A stretch of DNA of 64,000 bases from Cyclobacteriaceae bacterium. Its GTDB lineage: Bacteria > Bacteroidota > Bacteroidia > Cytophagales > Cyclobacteriaceae. Shown here one piece after another: positions 34,568 through 44,083 of this stretch (positions within the stretch are counted from its first letter, which is position 1; each line of letters begins with the position of its first letter). The stretch is from contig JAIBBC010000003.1 in the NCBI GenBank assembly GCA_019694875.1, positions 1,092,199 to 1,156,198 of the forward strand, given 5' to 3'. Under the pieces are notes generated by a model that did not search any database, was not told the DNA's origin, and saw only the letters and a list, made by a program, of their open reading frames with translations. The position numbers and the translations under genes are program-made.

Positions 34568-34575
34568 CAAAAGTA
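34568..34575 (-). promoter_or_regulatory. Candidate -7 element close to the ABC ATPase start
   Basis: TACTTTTG (minus strand) matches TAnnTTTG and lies 7 bp before the ATG at 34560, which leaves almost no 5' untranslated region. Confidence 0.4.
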
Positions 34576-34622
34576 ATACTTGAAACGGTTTATGTGAAGA
34601 ATAATTGATGAGTGGCACATGC

Positions 34623-35372
34623 CTAAATCATCTGTATTTGTTTCAGATCGAAATAGCGCTTCCCGCTTTTCAACTCCACCTCCAGCAAGCCAACTGAATC
34701 AATTCCGGTAATTACACCTTCAAAAATTTCATCTCCGGATTTAAATTTTCTCCGCTCTCCCCTCCCGTACAAAGCATCCAGGTATTCAGGCTTCATATCA
34801 ACATGCGCTCGCAACTGAAGATATCGTGCCTCAATCCAATGCAGCAATTCACCTAATGTTTCGTTCAGGTCAAAGTCATGACCTTTTTTGACCGCAACAG
34901 ATGTTGCCGATGGCAATGCGAAGTTCTGTTGGTTTATGTTCATACCTATTCCCACAACACTCGATAGCAATTGCTGACCAGTAATCTGATTTTCAATCAG
35001 CATGCCGCAGGTTTTTTGATTCCCGAGCATCATGTCGTTGGGCCATTTGATTTTTGCATCATTTAACTGATCACTCAGGTAATCATACAATCCAAGCGAC
35101 ACCGCCATATTAAGCCGAAATTGCTCTTTCGGATGCAGAAACGATGGTTTAAGAATGATTGAAAACGTCAGGTTTTTTCCCGGTTCGCTTTCCCATGTAT
35201 TTCCGCGCTGACCGCGGCCCGCAGTTTGATTGCTTGTAATAATCACTGTGCCTTCCGAAACCTTTGGATTATGCTGCAGTACTTTTAAAGCTTCGGCATT
35301 GGTTGAGTGACATTCTGGCATATAAACCAGCTGCTGACCTATGAAAAGCGTATTGGCAGGGATTTTATACAA
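34623..35372 (-). CDS. birA: Biotin-[acetyl-CoA carboxylase] ligase
   Basis: Attaches biotin to the carrier lysine of acetyl-CoA carboxylase. Catalytic-domain motifs: MPECHSTNAEAL, NQTAGRGQRGNTWESEPGKN (biotinyl-AMP loop), LGLYDYL, IKWPNDMML with CGMLIE and VVGIGMNINQ, then the C-terminal SH3-like part. There is no N-terminal helix-turn-helix, so it is a monofunctional ligase and not the biotin repressor. 249 residues. The N-terminus YKIPANTLFIGQQ matches homologues and starts at a TTG; the nearest in-frame ATG would cut the first strand. Divergent from rsfS by 41 bp. Confidence 0.95.
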   Translation of the reverse strand: MYKIPANTLFIGQQLVYMPECHSTNAEALKVLQHNPKVSEGTVIITSNQTAGRGQRGNTWESEPGKNLTFSIILKPSFLHPKEQFRLNMAVSLGLYDYLSDQLNDAKIKWPNDMMLGNQKTCGMLIENQITGQQLLSSVVGIGMNINQQNFALPSATSVAVKKGHDFDLNETLGELLHWIEARYLQLRAHVDMKPEYLDALYGRGERRKFKSGDEIFEGVITGIDSVGLLEVELKSGKRYFDLKQIQMI

Positions 35373-35383
35373 GAATTATTCGT

Positions 35384-35391
35384 TAATTTTG
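35384..35391 (+). promoter_or_regulatory. Candidate -7 element of rsfS-ftsH
   Basis: TAATTTTG matches TAnnTTTG, 22 bp before the rsfS ATG within the short divergent gap to birA. Confidence 0.45.
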
Positions 35392-35413
35392 CAATTAAAC
35401 CGAATTTAGCTGA

Positions 35414-35794
35414 ATGGCGAAAAAAAGAAAGGATGGCAGTTCCAAAAAGCTTTGTGACGCGATAGTAAAGGGAATGGTAGAGAAAAAAGCTTCTGACATC
35501 CTGGTAATGGACCTCCGAAAAGTAAAAAATGCAGTTGCCGATTTCTTCGTTATCTGTTCCGGGGGTTCCGACAAGCAACTGGACGCCATTGCCGAATCTG
35601 TTGACGAAGAAGTTTTCAAGGCCGTAAAAGAAAATCCCTGGCACGTTGAAGGAAAAAACAATAAAGAGTGGATGCTTCTCGACTATTTTGATGTGGTAGC
35701 CCACATTTTCCGCAAAGACCGAAGGGAGTTTTTTGCGCTTGAAAAACTTTGGGGCGATGCAGAAATGACTGAAATAGACGCAGACAAGAACTAA
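35414..35794 (+). CDS. rsfS: Ribosomal silencing factor RsfS (Iojap)
   Basis: Binds protein L14 of the large ribosomal subunit and blocks subunit joining when nutrients run low. 126 residues with the Iojap core: DLRKVKNAVADFFVICSGGS, DAIAESVDEEV, WHVEGKNNKEWMLLDYFDVV and HIFRKDRREFFALEKLWGDA. Length is typical. Divergent from birA and 52 bp before ftsH; birA-rsfS-ftsH is a conserved neighbourhood in Bacteroidota. Confidence 0.95.
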   Translation: MAKKRKDGSSKKLCDAIVKGMVEKKASDILVMDLRKVKNAVADFFVICSGGSDKQLDAIAESVDEEVFKAVKENPWHVEGKNNKEWMLLDYFDVVAHIFRKDRREFFALEKLWGDAEMTEIDADKN

Positions 35795-35846
35795 TTACCC
35801 CCGAACCCGTTATTGATTAATCGTATTTAGAATTTTAGCTTAGAAA

Positions 35847-37877
35847 ATGGACAAGGACAGAAATAAAATGCAGCCGCCTAAAGGACCGCGCGGAAATTAC
35901 CAGATGTGGGTAATTCTGATTGCGGTAGCCGTGATTTTGGGAGTGGTTTGGGCGACTTCATCCAGCAACCTCAAAGAAATCGAGCAGCCTAAGCTCGAGA
36001 GCATGATCCGGGGTGGCGATGTGAAAAAACTGGCGCTCATTGAAGAACAAAAAATTGTTGAGGTAACGCTTACCGCGGATGCGCTCAAAAATGCCAAATA
36101 CAGTGATGATGTAAAAGAAAGCCCGCTGGGCAATAACGCTTCAGGGCCGCACTATAAAATGAAGATTATCTCTGTCGATAACTTCGACAGCTGGTACCGG
36201 AATCTGAAAGTAGATAACAAACCTCCGCTTACTTCTGAAGTACGCATCAACTTCTTTAAAGAGTTCCTTTCATGGGGCCTTCTTCTTCTGTTGCTGATCG
36301 GTTTCTGGATGCTCATGCGCAGAATGACTGGTGGTGGCGGTCCGGGTGGACAAATTTTCAACATCGGAAAATCTAAAGCAGCATTGTTTGATGCTGACAA
36401 CAAAGTAAAGATTACGTTCTCTGACGTTGCCGGACTGGATGAAGCGAAAGAAGAAGTACAGGAGATTGTTGAATTTCTGAAAACACCTTCAAAGTTTACC
36501 AAGCTCGGTGGAAAAATTCCAAAAGGCGCGCTGCTGGTTGGCCCTCCGGGAACCGGTAAAACGTTGCTTGCAAAAGCAGTTGCCGGTGAAGCCGGTGTTC
36601 CGTTCTTTTCACTTTCGGGATCCGACTTCGTTGAAATGTTTGTGGGTGTGGGTGCTGCACGTGTTCGCGACTTGTTCAAACAGGCAAAAGAAAAAGCGCC
36701 CTGTATCGTATTCATCGATGAGATCGATGCGATCGGTCGTTCACGCGGCCGCGGACAAATGCCAGGCGCAAACGATGAACGTGAAAATACATTAAACTCA
36801 TTGCTGGTTGAGATGGATGGTTTTGCCACCGATTCAGGCGTTATCATTCTTGCAGCAACCAACCGGCCTGACGTTCTTGACTCAGCGTTGTTACGTCCGG
36901 GTCGTTTCGATCGTCAGATCAGCATCGACAAGCCGGATATTGTTGGCCGAGAAGCAATCTTCAAAGTGCATTTGAAGCCGATCAAGATTGACCAGTCAGT
37001 TGACATTAAAAAACTTGCCGCACAAACTCCTGGCTTTGCGGGAGCTGAAATTGCCAACGTATGTAACGAAGCTGCGTTGATTGCAGCCCGTAAGGATAAA
37101 AAGACAGTAGAGATGATTGATTTCCAGGATGCGATTGACCGCGTGATTGGAGGTCTGGAAAAGAAAACCAAAATCATTTCACCCGAGGAAAAACGAATCG
37201 TGGCGTATCACGAAGCCGGCCATGCAGTAGCAGGCTGGTTCCTCGAACATGCTGATCCGTTGGTTAAGGTTAGTATCGTTCCGCGTGGTATTGCTGCACT
37301 TGGATATGCGCAGTACTTGCCGAAAGAACAGTTCCTGTATCAAACCGAGCAAATGAACGATGAGATGTGTATGGCTTTCGGTGGCCGCGCAGCGGAAGAC
37401 ATTGTGTTCGGAAAAATCTCTACCGGTGCGTTGAGCGACCTGGAGCGCATTACCAAGATGGCGTACAGCATCGTGACTATCTACGGTATGAACAAAGAGA
37501 TTGGCAACATGTCGTTCTACGATTCAAAGGCGAACGACTATTCATTCCAGAAGCCATATTCCGATGCAACTGCCGAAAAGATCGATCAGGAAGTGAAGCG
37601 CATCATCGACAGCTGTTACAATCGCACAAAAGCGTTGCTGGAAAAACACCGTGAACACCTGGAAGTAATTGCGAATGAGTTGCTGCAGAAAGAAATTCTG
37701 TTCCAGTCGGATCTCGAAAGATTGATTGGCAAGCGTCCGTTCGATAAGCTTACAACGTATCAGCAGTTCACCAACGGTAAAGAAAAATCTGAAGAAGCTG
37801 AACGAAAAGAACACACACGTCCAAGCGAAGACAGCATTCCGGAAAGTGAGTCTCCCGGTTTGACAGGCAATAAATAA
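35847..37877 (+). CDS. ftsH: ATP-dependent zinc metalloprotease FtsH
   Basis: Membrane-bound AAA protease that removes unassembled and short-lived proteins. 676 residues: transmembrane helices at about 20-40 and 137-157 flank a periplasmic segment; the AAA module has Walker A GPPGTGKT (about 232-239), the pore FVG, Walker [12 protein letters not shown], the [22 protein letters not shown], and the protease domain has the zinc motif HEAGH (about 455) plus the third ligand region near LSDLERIT. The tail after residue 640 is charged and low complexity. It follows rsfS closely and ends in front of a strong terminator. Confidence 0.97.
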   Translation: MDKDRNKMQPPKGPRGNYQMWVILIAVAVILGVVWATSSSNLKEIEQPKLESMIRGGDVKKLALIEEQKIVEVTLTADALKNAKYSDDVKESPLGNNASGPHYKMKIISVDNFDSWYRNLKVDNKPPLTSEVRINFFKEFLSWGLLLLLLIGFWMLMRRMTGGGGPGGQIFNIGKSKAALFDADNKVKITFSDVAGLDEAKEEVQEIVEFLKTPSKFTKLGGKIPKGALLVGPPGTGKTLLAKAVAGEAGVPFFSLSGSDFVEMFVGVGAARVRDLFKQAKEKAPCIVFIDEIDAIGRSRGRGQMPGANDERENTLNSLLVEMDGFATDSGVIILAATNRPDVLDSALLRPGRFDRQISIDKPDIVGREAIFKVHLKPIKIDQSVDIKKLAAQTPGFAGAEIANVCNEAALIAARKDKKTVEMIDFQDAIDRVIGGLEKKTKIISPEEKRIVAYHEAGHAVAGWFLEHADPLVKVSIVPRGIAALGYAQYLPKEQFLYQTEQMNDEMCMAFGGRAAEDIVFGKISTGALSDLERITKMAYSIVTIYGMNKEIGNMSFYDSKANDYSFQKPYSDATAEKIDQEVKRIIDSCYNRTKALLEKHREHLEVIANELLQKEILFQSDLERLIGKRPFDKLTTYQQFTNGKEKSEEAERKEHTRPSEDSIPESESPGLTGNK

Positions 37878-37947
37878 GATGCTTCTGCGTAGTCACTCTA
37901 AAGGGTGACGAACTCTGAGGCTCTAACATTGAGATATTGAACGAGGA

Positions 37948-38013
37948 ATCCCCTCCTAATAAAGCAGCAGATACAACACACATTTGCTTTTTATGCGGAG
38001 GGGATGCTTTTTT
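37948..38013 (+). terminator. Long hairpin terminator after ftsH
   Basis: ATCCCCTCC (37948-37956) pairs with GGAGGGGAT (37997-38005), with an inner stem AATAAAGCA / TGCTTTTTAT, then a T tract. The 70 bp before it hold another hairpin, GTCACTC-TAAA-GGGTGAC, so a short structured RNA may be made between ftsH and lpxH. Confidence 0.75.
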
Positions 38014-38091
38014 GTAGGGATTGCTACGTCATCCGCGCGTTTGACGGATTCCTGCAAAGACGGTAAACCCGTAAGTTGAAAACAGAAGTAA

Positions 38092-38856
38092 ATGATCACC
38101 ACGCTGCCTTCCCATAAGAAAATTTTCTTCGCCTCCGACTTTCACCTGGGCGTTCCAAACGCGGCAGAAAGTCTGGCCCGCGAGCGAAGAATTGTCCGTT
38201 GGCTTGATTCTGTGAAACACGAGGCTCACAGTATCTACCTGATGGGTGACATTTTTGACTTCTGGTTTGAATACGCACACACTATTCCAAAAGGGTTTAT
38301 ACGCCTTCAGGGCAAGCTCGCGGAAATCACCGATGCAGGTATACCCGTAACATTCTTCACCGGCAACCACGACATGTGGATGTTTGATTATTTCAAGAAA
38401 GAACTCAACATCACGATTCATCGCGACCCCGTACTGCTGGAGGTTAACAATCAGAAGGTTTTGATCGGGCATGGTGATGGTTTGGGACCCGGTGATACGA
38501 CCTATAAAATCCTGAAGTGGTTCTTTAACAGTAAATTTTGCCAGTGGTTGTTCGGTTGGATTCATCCGAACATTGGCATGGGCATTGCACATTTCTGGTC
38601 GCGCAAAAGCCGTATCAGCAACATCCGGAAGGAAGAGAAATTCAAAGGCGAAGAAAACGAGTTCCTGCTTACGTATTGCAAAGATCTGGAAAAGAAAACA
38701 CACCACGATTTCTATATTTTCGGTCACCGTCATTTGCCCCTGGATTTAAAGGTGTCGGAAAACAGCCGCTACATCAATCTGGGTGAATGGGTGAACTTCA
38801 ATACGTATGCAGAATACGATGGAAATAATGTTCAGCTTAAAACGTTTAACGGATAG
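38092..38856 (+). CDS. lpxH: UDP-2,3-diacylglucosamine diphosphatase LpxH
   Basis: Cuts the pyrophosphate of UDP-2,3-diacylglucosamine to give lipid X in lipid A synthesis. 254 residues, a calcineurin-like metallophosphatase with metal motifs ASDFHLG (D16, H18), GDIFDFWFEY, TGNHDMW, IGHGDGLG and FGHRHLP. The membrane-facing insertion with HPNIGMGIAHFWSRKSR is the LpxH cap. Placed alone after the ftsH terminator and followed by a small hypothetical gene. Confidence 0.92.
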   Translation: MITTLPSHKKIFFASDFHLGVPNAAESLARERRIVRWLDSVKHEAHSIYLMGDIFDFWFEYAHTIPKGFIRLQGKLAEITDAGIPVTFFTGNHDMWMFDYFKKELNITIHRDPVLLEVNNQKVLIGHGDGLGPGDTTYKILKWFFNSKFCQWLFGWIHPNIGMGIAHFWSRKSRISNIRKEEKFKGEENEFLLTYCKDLEKKTHHDFYIFGHRHLPLDLKVSENSRYINLGEWVNFNTYAEYDGNNVQLKTFNG

Positions 38857-38888
38857 CAATAGCCCCATTGAGCCCTGTCGAAAAAATC

Positions 38889-39668
38889 ATGACCCCTGTA
38901 AAGCTTTTTATTTCTCTCGCAATTGTTTGTTCTCCCCTGCTCACGCTGGCGCAAAAGCGGATTACAGTAATTGATATTAAAGATATTGCCAATGCGTATG
39001 TCGATCGGCCGGGGGATTTATATATTCTCCATACCGATAATAAAGTTTCGAAGTTCGATACGCTGGGTATGCCTGTAGCCGATATGGGCTTTGAACGAAA
39101 ACCGACCATATTCGATCCCCGCGATGGCGCCCGTATGTTCATTTATTTTGCTGACGTTAAACAGGGTTCTTTTTTCTCCGTTGGCACCAGTCAGGGATTT
39201 TTTATCTACGATTACTTCGCCATGGAACCCATGCTGGCAACGTCCGCTGGCGATAATCAGGTTTGGATTTTAGACAAAGGCGATTTGAGCGTAAAGAAGC
39301 TGGATCCGAAAGCATCCAAAATTGTTGCGGAAGCAACCATTGATAAGACACAGTTCCAAACAGATCCTGATTTTACAGCAGTCCGTGAGTATCAAAACTT
39401 TCTCTTTGTACTTGACAAGAACACGGGCATCCTGATTTTCAATGGGATTGGAAAGCAAATCAAAAAAATTGAGGGAAAAGATATTCCGTATTTTAATTTC
39501 CTGGGAGAAGAGCTTTATTACAAAAAGAATGACAAGCTGATCTTTTACGATCTGTTTGACGGCACTACACGCGAAGAAAGCATTGATTCCAAATGCCTGT
39601 ACACGCTGCTTACCGATGCACGAAAGTATGTCGTGTATGCAGATCGAATTGAGGTGTTCGTGAATTAA
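38889..39668 (+). CDS. Secreted beta-propeller-like hypothetical protein
   Basis: 259 residues from the ATG at 38889 (the frame continues to a TTG seven codons upstream). A signal peptide (MTPVKLFISLAIVCSPLLTL, cleavage near LAQ) precedes repeated strands such as GDLYILHTDNKVSKFDTLG, DNQVWILDKGDLSVKKLD and FLFVLDKNTGILIFNGIG, the rhythm of a propeller with about six blades. No enzyme motif is seen. 33 bp after lpxH, so possibly cotranscribed, but no functional link is evident. The first hairpin of the downstream repeat array can act as its terminator. Confidence 0.6.
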   Translation: MTPVKLFISLAIVCSPLLTLAQKRITVIDIKDIANAYVDRPGDLYILHTDNKVSKFDTLGMPVADMGFERKPTIFDPRDGARMFIYFADVKQGSFFSVGTSQGFFIYDYFAMEPMLATSAGDNQVWILDKGDLSVKKLDPKASKIVAEATIDKTQFQTDPDFTAVREYQNFLFVLDKNTGILIFNGIGKQIKKIEGKDIPYFNFLGEELYYKKNDKLIFYDLFDGTTREESIDSKCLYTLLTDARKYVVYADRIEVFVN

Positions 39669-39684
39669 TCCGCTTACCAAAAAT

Positions 39685-40765
39685 ATATTCGACCGCTTCG
39701 CGGTCGGGATATTTTTTTTAACCCATGCTATAAACATTGGATACCTTCGGCATCCGGTGTAAGCTTTAATCTGTTTCATTTGACAAAGGCTTAGCCGCAA
39801 TCCGGAAGGGATTGAATCTTCATTATAAAATTGTTTCAGCAATCAGAGAACCGATGCGGAAAACATCGAATGGCATTATGGAGAATATTCGACCGCTTCG
39901 CGGTCGGGATATCTTTCTGAACCGGTTTCTATAAACATTAGATGCCTTCGGCATCCGGTGTAAGCATAATCTGTTTCATTTGACAAGAGCTCAGCCGAAA
40001 TCCCGAAGGGGTTGAATCTTTATTTAGAAAATTGTTTCAGCAATCTGAGAAATGATGCGAAACAGCGTTATCGGGAACATGCGACCGTTGCGCGGTCGGG
40101 ATTTTTCTCAAAACTCGTTTCTATAAACATTAGATGCCTGCGGCATTCGGTGTAACCATGAATCTGTTTCTCTTGCCAAAGGTTCAGCCGCAATCCCGAA
40201 GGGATTGAATGTTTATAGAAAGTTGTTTCCCAATCAGAGAAACGATGCCGAAGGCATCGAACAGCGTTATCGGGAACATGCGGCCGCTTCGCGGTCGGCA
40301 CAATGAACTCGTTTTACCATCTATAAACATTGAATACCTTCAGCATCCGGATCTTTGAATTTTATGGTTTTTCTACAAAGTCATTAGCAACAATCCAGAA
40401 GGGATTGAATATTTATAGGGATTGTATTCAAAAGATCAGCTCGATGCTGAAGGCATCGAACATTTTCTTAACAAACATTCGACCCCTTCGCGGTCGGCTC
40501 AATGAACCTGCTTTGCCTTCCATAAATATTGGATGCCTTCGGCATCTTCATCCAATCAGCCCTTTCGATTTGAAAACCTTTGGTAACAATCCCAACGGGA
40601 TTGAATATTTATAGGGATTATATTCAAAAAGATCAGCTCGATGCTGAAGGCATCGAACATTTTTTTAACAAACATTCGACCGCTTCGCGGTTGTTTACTT
40701 TAAACCGCTTTGCCTTCCATAAACATTGGATGCCTTCGGCATCCGTTCATCTTTTCCCGGCAAAC
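39685..40765. repeat. Array of about 200-bp palindrome-rich units, six partly degenerate copies
   Basis: The palindrome GACCGCTTCGCGGTC or a close variant recurs at 39691, 39891, 40083, 40282, 40481 and 40678, steps of 192-200 bp. Between each pair lie three more palindromes in fixed order: GATGCCTTCGGCATC after TATAAACATTG, AATCCCGAAGGGATTGAAT, and GATGCTGAAGGCATCGAA. Unit sequence drifts, but the palindromes covary. The first A-type stem followed by ATATTTTTTTT can terminate the gene ending at 39668. Frames read through the array, on either strand, are repeat by-products; 39669-40920 has no supported gene. Confidence 0.9.
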
Positions 40766-40920
40766 GCTATCCCTTAGCACATTCTTTTCAAAACCGTACA
40801 AAAAAACTGTTCATTTTTGAACATATTTGTACAGTTGAGGACACGCAAATAGCTCAAAAACCACATTTCCGGTGTAATCGAGCTCTGGCATAGATTTTCG
40901 TTAAAAACTTCAACCTAAAC

Positions 40921-42297
40921 ATGCGTATGACGGCAGAAGGCGGAAAAATATTAATGATCGATGACGATGAGGATGTGTTGCTGGCGGCAAAAATGCTGCT
41001 CAAGAAACAGAATCACCACGTGATCATCGAGAAGAATCCCAACAAGATTCCTTTTCTTTTAAATAACGATACATACGATGTTATTCTGCTGGATATGAAT
41101 TTCAGCAAAGACATCACCAGCGGTAAAGAAGGTTTTTACTGGCTTGAGAAAATCCTCGAAAAGGACCCGCAGGCCGTAGTCATTCTCATCACAGCGTTTG
41201 GTGATGTAGAGATGGCCGTAAAAGCATTAAAGCAGGGCGCTACTGACTTCGTTTTGAAACCGTGGCAGAACGAAAAACTGATCTCGACCATTTCAACTGC
41301 CATCAAGTTACGCCAGTCGTACAGCGAAGTTGACAAGCTACGCAAGGCCAAAGAGATGCTGGAGGAACAAATCAGCAAACCGTTTGGCGAGATCATCGGT
41401 CAAAGTACAGCTATTAAAGAAGTTTTCGGACTCATTGATAAAGTCGCCAAGACGGACGCAAATGTTTTGATCCTTGGTGAAAACGGAACCGGAAAGGAAC
41501 TCATTGCGCGCGCCATTCATCAGCGTTCGTTGCGTAAGGACAGTAGCTTCGTATCGGTAGACATGGGCGCGATAACGGAAACACTTTTTGAAAGCGAACT
41601 GTTCGGCCATAAGAAGGGTGCATTTACCGATGCCCGTGAAGATCGTCCGGGAAGGTTTGAACTGGCCAATGGAGGAACGCTGTTCCTCGATGAAATCGGA
41701 AACCTTAGCTTAAGTCTGCAAAGCAAACTCTTAAGTGCATTGCAGGCGCGTCAGGTTACACGCGTAGGCTCCAACCAGGCAATACCGGTTGACATTCGGT
41801 TGATCTGCGCCACAAACATGCCATTGCATCAAATGGTGAAGGAGGGTACGTTCCGTCAGGATTTGCTTTATAGAATCAACACGGTTGAGATCAAAGTTCC
41901 GCCTTTGGCCGACCGGATGGAAGACATTCCATTGCTTGCCCAGCATTATCTTGAACACTACGCGAAAAAATATCATAAGTCGGTAACGACTATTTCTCCC
42001 GGTGCTGCCGATAAACTGAAACGCTATGCGTGGCCGGGAAACATCCGCGAGTTGCAGCATTCCATTGAGCGGGCGGTGATCATGACCGATTCGAACTCGT
42101 TACAGGAAAGCGACTTCTTATTCAGTCGCCCGGTTTCGTCTTCAGCTTCGCCTGAAACGCTGAACCTCGATGAAGTTGAAAAGGCAGCGATTGTAAAAGC
42201 CCTTAGCCTGTACAGCGGAAACATTTCAAAAGCGGCTGATGAACTCGGCCTGACGCGCGCCTCACTTTATCGCAGAATGGAGAAGTATGGACTTTAA
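40921..42297 (+). CDS. NtrC-family sigma-54-dependent response regulator
   Basis: 458 residues: receiver domain with the phosphorylatable aspartate D58 in VILLDMNFS, AAA domain with Walker A GENGTGKE (about 187-194), FGHKKGAFTDA, Walker B GGTLFLDEIGN and the LRELQHSIERA sensor region, then a Fis-type helix-turn-helix ending [16 protein letters not shown]. The sigma-54-contacting loop reads GAFTDA instead of GAFTGA. The gene overlaps its kinase by 11 bp. It should activate sigma-54 promoters in response to the kinase; the stimulus is unknown. The array of palindromes ends about 150 bp upstream. Confidence 0.93.
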   Translation: MRMTAEGGKILMIDDDEDVLLAAKMLLKKQNHHVIIEKNPNKIPFLLNNDTYDVILLDMNFSKDITSGKEGFYWLEKILEKDPQAVVILITAFGDVEMAVKALKQGATDFVLKPWQNEKLISTISTAIKLRQSYSEVDKLRKAKEMLEEQISKPFGEIIGQSTAIKEVFGLIDKVAKTDANVLILGENGTGKELIARAIHQRSLRKDSSFVSVDMGAITETLFESELFGHKKGAFTDAREDRPGRFELANGGTLFLDEIGNLSLSLQSKLLSALQARQVTRVGSNQAIPVDIRLICATNMPLHQMVKEGTFRQDLLYRINTVEIKVPPLADRMEDIPLLAQHYLEHYAKKYHKSVTTISPGAADKLKRYAWPGNIRELQHSIERAVIMTDSNSLQESDFLFSRPVSSSASPETLNLDEVEKAAIVKALSLYSGNISKAADELGLTRASLYRRMEKYGL

Positions 42298-43639
42298 TTG
42301 GAAATCACCCGTATTGCCCCGCGTGGCCATACTGGCTTTTTCCATTTTATTGTTCGGCTACCTGCTGTTCAGCGAACGGCAATATGTGATCTCCATTGTT
42401 TTGCTGGCTGTCATCCTGTTCCAGGTGAAGCAGATGATGAAGATGATTGAGAGTTCCAATTATGATATGGCTTCTTTTTTGGACTCCATCAAGTTTGACG
42501 ATTTGTCGTCAACGTTTAAAACCGACAGTAAAGATCCCAGCATTCAGCGCCTTCACAACGAAATGAATGAAGCATTGGTAAAGCTTCGCTATTCCCGTCA
42601 GGAGCGTGACTCCGAATACTTGTTCTACAAGAACATTGTTATGCACGTAGGTATCGGGTTAATCATCTTTAAAGAAGACACCGGCAAGATCGAAATTTTC
42701 AACAGCGCTGCACGCAAGCTTTTGAAAGTAAATCGTGCCGAAACAGTAAACGACTTAAAAGAAGTTAGTGAAACACTCGTAAATGTTTTCACACGTTTAA
42801 GAACCGGTGGCCGCGAGTTGCTACGGCTAAAAGTGGGTGAAGACTTCATTCAGCTTTCGGTTTATGCGATTGAGCTCACCTTGCGGGGCGAAAATCTGAA
42901 ACTCATTTCGCTGCAGAACATTCAGAGCGAATTGGAAGAAAAGGAAATGGAAGCCTGGCAGAACCTGGTTCGCGTGCTCACCCACGAGATTATGAACTCG
43001 GTAACGCCTATATCCTCCCTTGCCGGTATCGTAGAAGACGAAATAAGAATTCACTTGCGTGATGATGCAGAGAAGCCGCTGCAGAAGGAACAGCTTGCTG
43101 ATATTCATTTGTCGCTACAAACAATCAGCAAGCGCAGTGAAGGACTCATTCATTTTGTAAAAGAATTCCGAAGCCTGACGCACATTCCCAAGCCGAAGCC
43201 CGAGAACATCCGGGTGGCGCAGTTGTTTGACGAAGTGGCCATGCTGCACAAGAGTGATTTATCCGAGAAAAATATTAAACTGGAATGCAAGGTTGATCCT
43301 TCAGACCTGACCATCTCGGCCGACAAGACCATGATCGAGCAAGTGGTGATTAACTTGTTCAAAAACGCAATTCAGGCATTTGATGATGGGGAAGAAAAGC
43401 TAATCACGCTTCGTGCTTATTATAACGAAAAGATGCGTCCTGTGATTTCAGTGAAAGACAATGGAACGGGAATTGATCCGGAGGCCCTTGAAAAAATCTT
43501 CATCCCGTTCTTTACCACTAAAAAAAGCGGTTCGGGTATCGGATTAAGCCTCTCCCGTCAAATCATGCGTCAGCACCAGGGAACGCTTACGGTCAAGTCT
43601 ACTGTTGGAAAGGGTACGGAGTTTCTGATGAGATTTTGA
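42287..43639 (+). CDS. Sensor histidine kinase paired with the NtrC-type regulator
   Basis: 450 residues. Two hydrophobic helices near the N-terminus (about 9-27 and 30-50) with almost no periplasmic loop, then a PAS-like region (about 100-220), a dimerisation helix with phosphoacceptor His in [13 protein letters not shown] (about residue 234), and a GHKL ATPase with [24 protein letters not shown] and [13 protein letters not shown]. Because there is no sensor domain outside, the signal is probably cytoplasmic or membrane-borne. The start overlaps the regulator by 11 bp, so the two are translationally coupled. Confidence 0.93.
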   Translation: MDFNWKSPVLPRVAILAFSILLFGYLLFSERQYVISIVLLAVILFQVKQMMKMIESSNYDMASFLDSIKFDDLSSTFKTDSKDPSIQRLHNEMNEALVKLRYSRQERDSEYLFYKNIVMHVGIGLIIFKEDTGKIEIFNSAARKLLKVNRAETVNDLKEVSETLVNVFTRLRTGGRELLRLKVGEDFIQLSVYAIELTLRGENLKLISLQNIQSELEEKEMEAWQNLVRVLTHEIMNSVTPISSLAGIVEDEIRIHLRDDAEKPLQKEQLADIHLSLQTISKRSEGLIHFVKEFRSLTHIPKPKPENIRVAQLFDEVAMLHKSDLSEKNIKLECKVDPSDLTISADKTMIEQVVINLFKNAIQAFDDGEEKLITLRAYYNEKMRPVISVKDNGTGIDPEALEKIFIPFFTTKKSGSGIGLSLSRQIMRQHQGTLTVKSTVGKGTEFLMRF

Positions 43640-43808
43640 GTTAAAAAACCCGTGTTTGAGGTTGGAGACTGGAAGTTAGACAGGGCAATTATTCATTCAT
43701 GCGTCATGCGCTAGTCATATTTCTATTCTTAAATGCTTATTCCCAATCCCTGGTTCCTAATCCCAAAGCCTTAATCGCTGACACCTAACCCAATTCCTAA
43801 AAATTCAT

Positions 43809-43816
43809 ACCTTTGG
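43809..43816 (+). promoter_or_regulatory. Candidate -7 element of the acyl carrier protein gene
   Basis: TACCTTTG matches TAnnTTTG, 22 bp upstream of the ATG. The preceding 160 bp to the kinase gene hold no gene. Confidence 0.4.
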
Positions 43817-43837
43817 CGAAATTTGTACTGATTAATT

Positions 43838-44083
43838 ATGCAAGATGTTTCAAAACGCGTTGCCCAAATCCTGATCGAAAAGCTGGGCATTGCTGAATCG
43901 GAGATAACACCTGATGCTAACCTTGTAAAGGACCTCGGAATTGACTCGCTCGACTACGCTGAAATCGTAATGGATTTTGAGCAAACGTTCGACATAAAAA
44001 TTCCGGATGACGATGCAGAAAAATTATCGACCATCGGAAGCGCGGTCAAGTACATCGAAACGAAATTGAACGAAAAGAAGTAA
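43838..44083 (+). CDS. acpP: Acyl carrier protein
   Basis: 81 residues with the phosphopantetheine site DSLDYAE (Ser37) after LVKDLGI, and the acidic helix II. Carries growing acyl chains in fatty-acid or lipid synthesis. Unlike the usual arrangement it is not next to fabF, so it could be a second, specialised carrier rather than the housekeeping one. Own -7 element; convergent with the next gene. Confidence 0.85.
   Translation: MQDVSKRVAQILIEKLGIAESEITPDANLVKDLGIDSLDYAEIVMDFEQTFDIKIPDDDAEKLSTIGSAVKYIETKLNEKK

Noticed and set aside
36152-36862. A 236-codon frame antisense to ftsH
   Set aside because: It lies wholly within the conserved AAA domain of ftsH, is rich in Ser and Pro as antisense shadows are, and matches no family.
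39685-40765. Possible CRISPR array
   Set aside because: The units are about 200 bp and contain four different palindromes; there are no short identical repeats separated by unique 30-40 bp spacers, and no cas genes.
39270-40777. Open frames reading through the palindrome array on either strand
   Set aside because: The translations consist of the repeat unit in different frames and change frame from unit to unit; no real protein family is matched.
40800-40920. Sigma-54 promoter before the NtrC-type gene
   Set aside because: A TGGCA is present near 40886 but there is no TTGC at the required -12 spacing.
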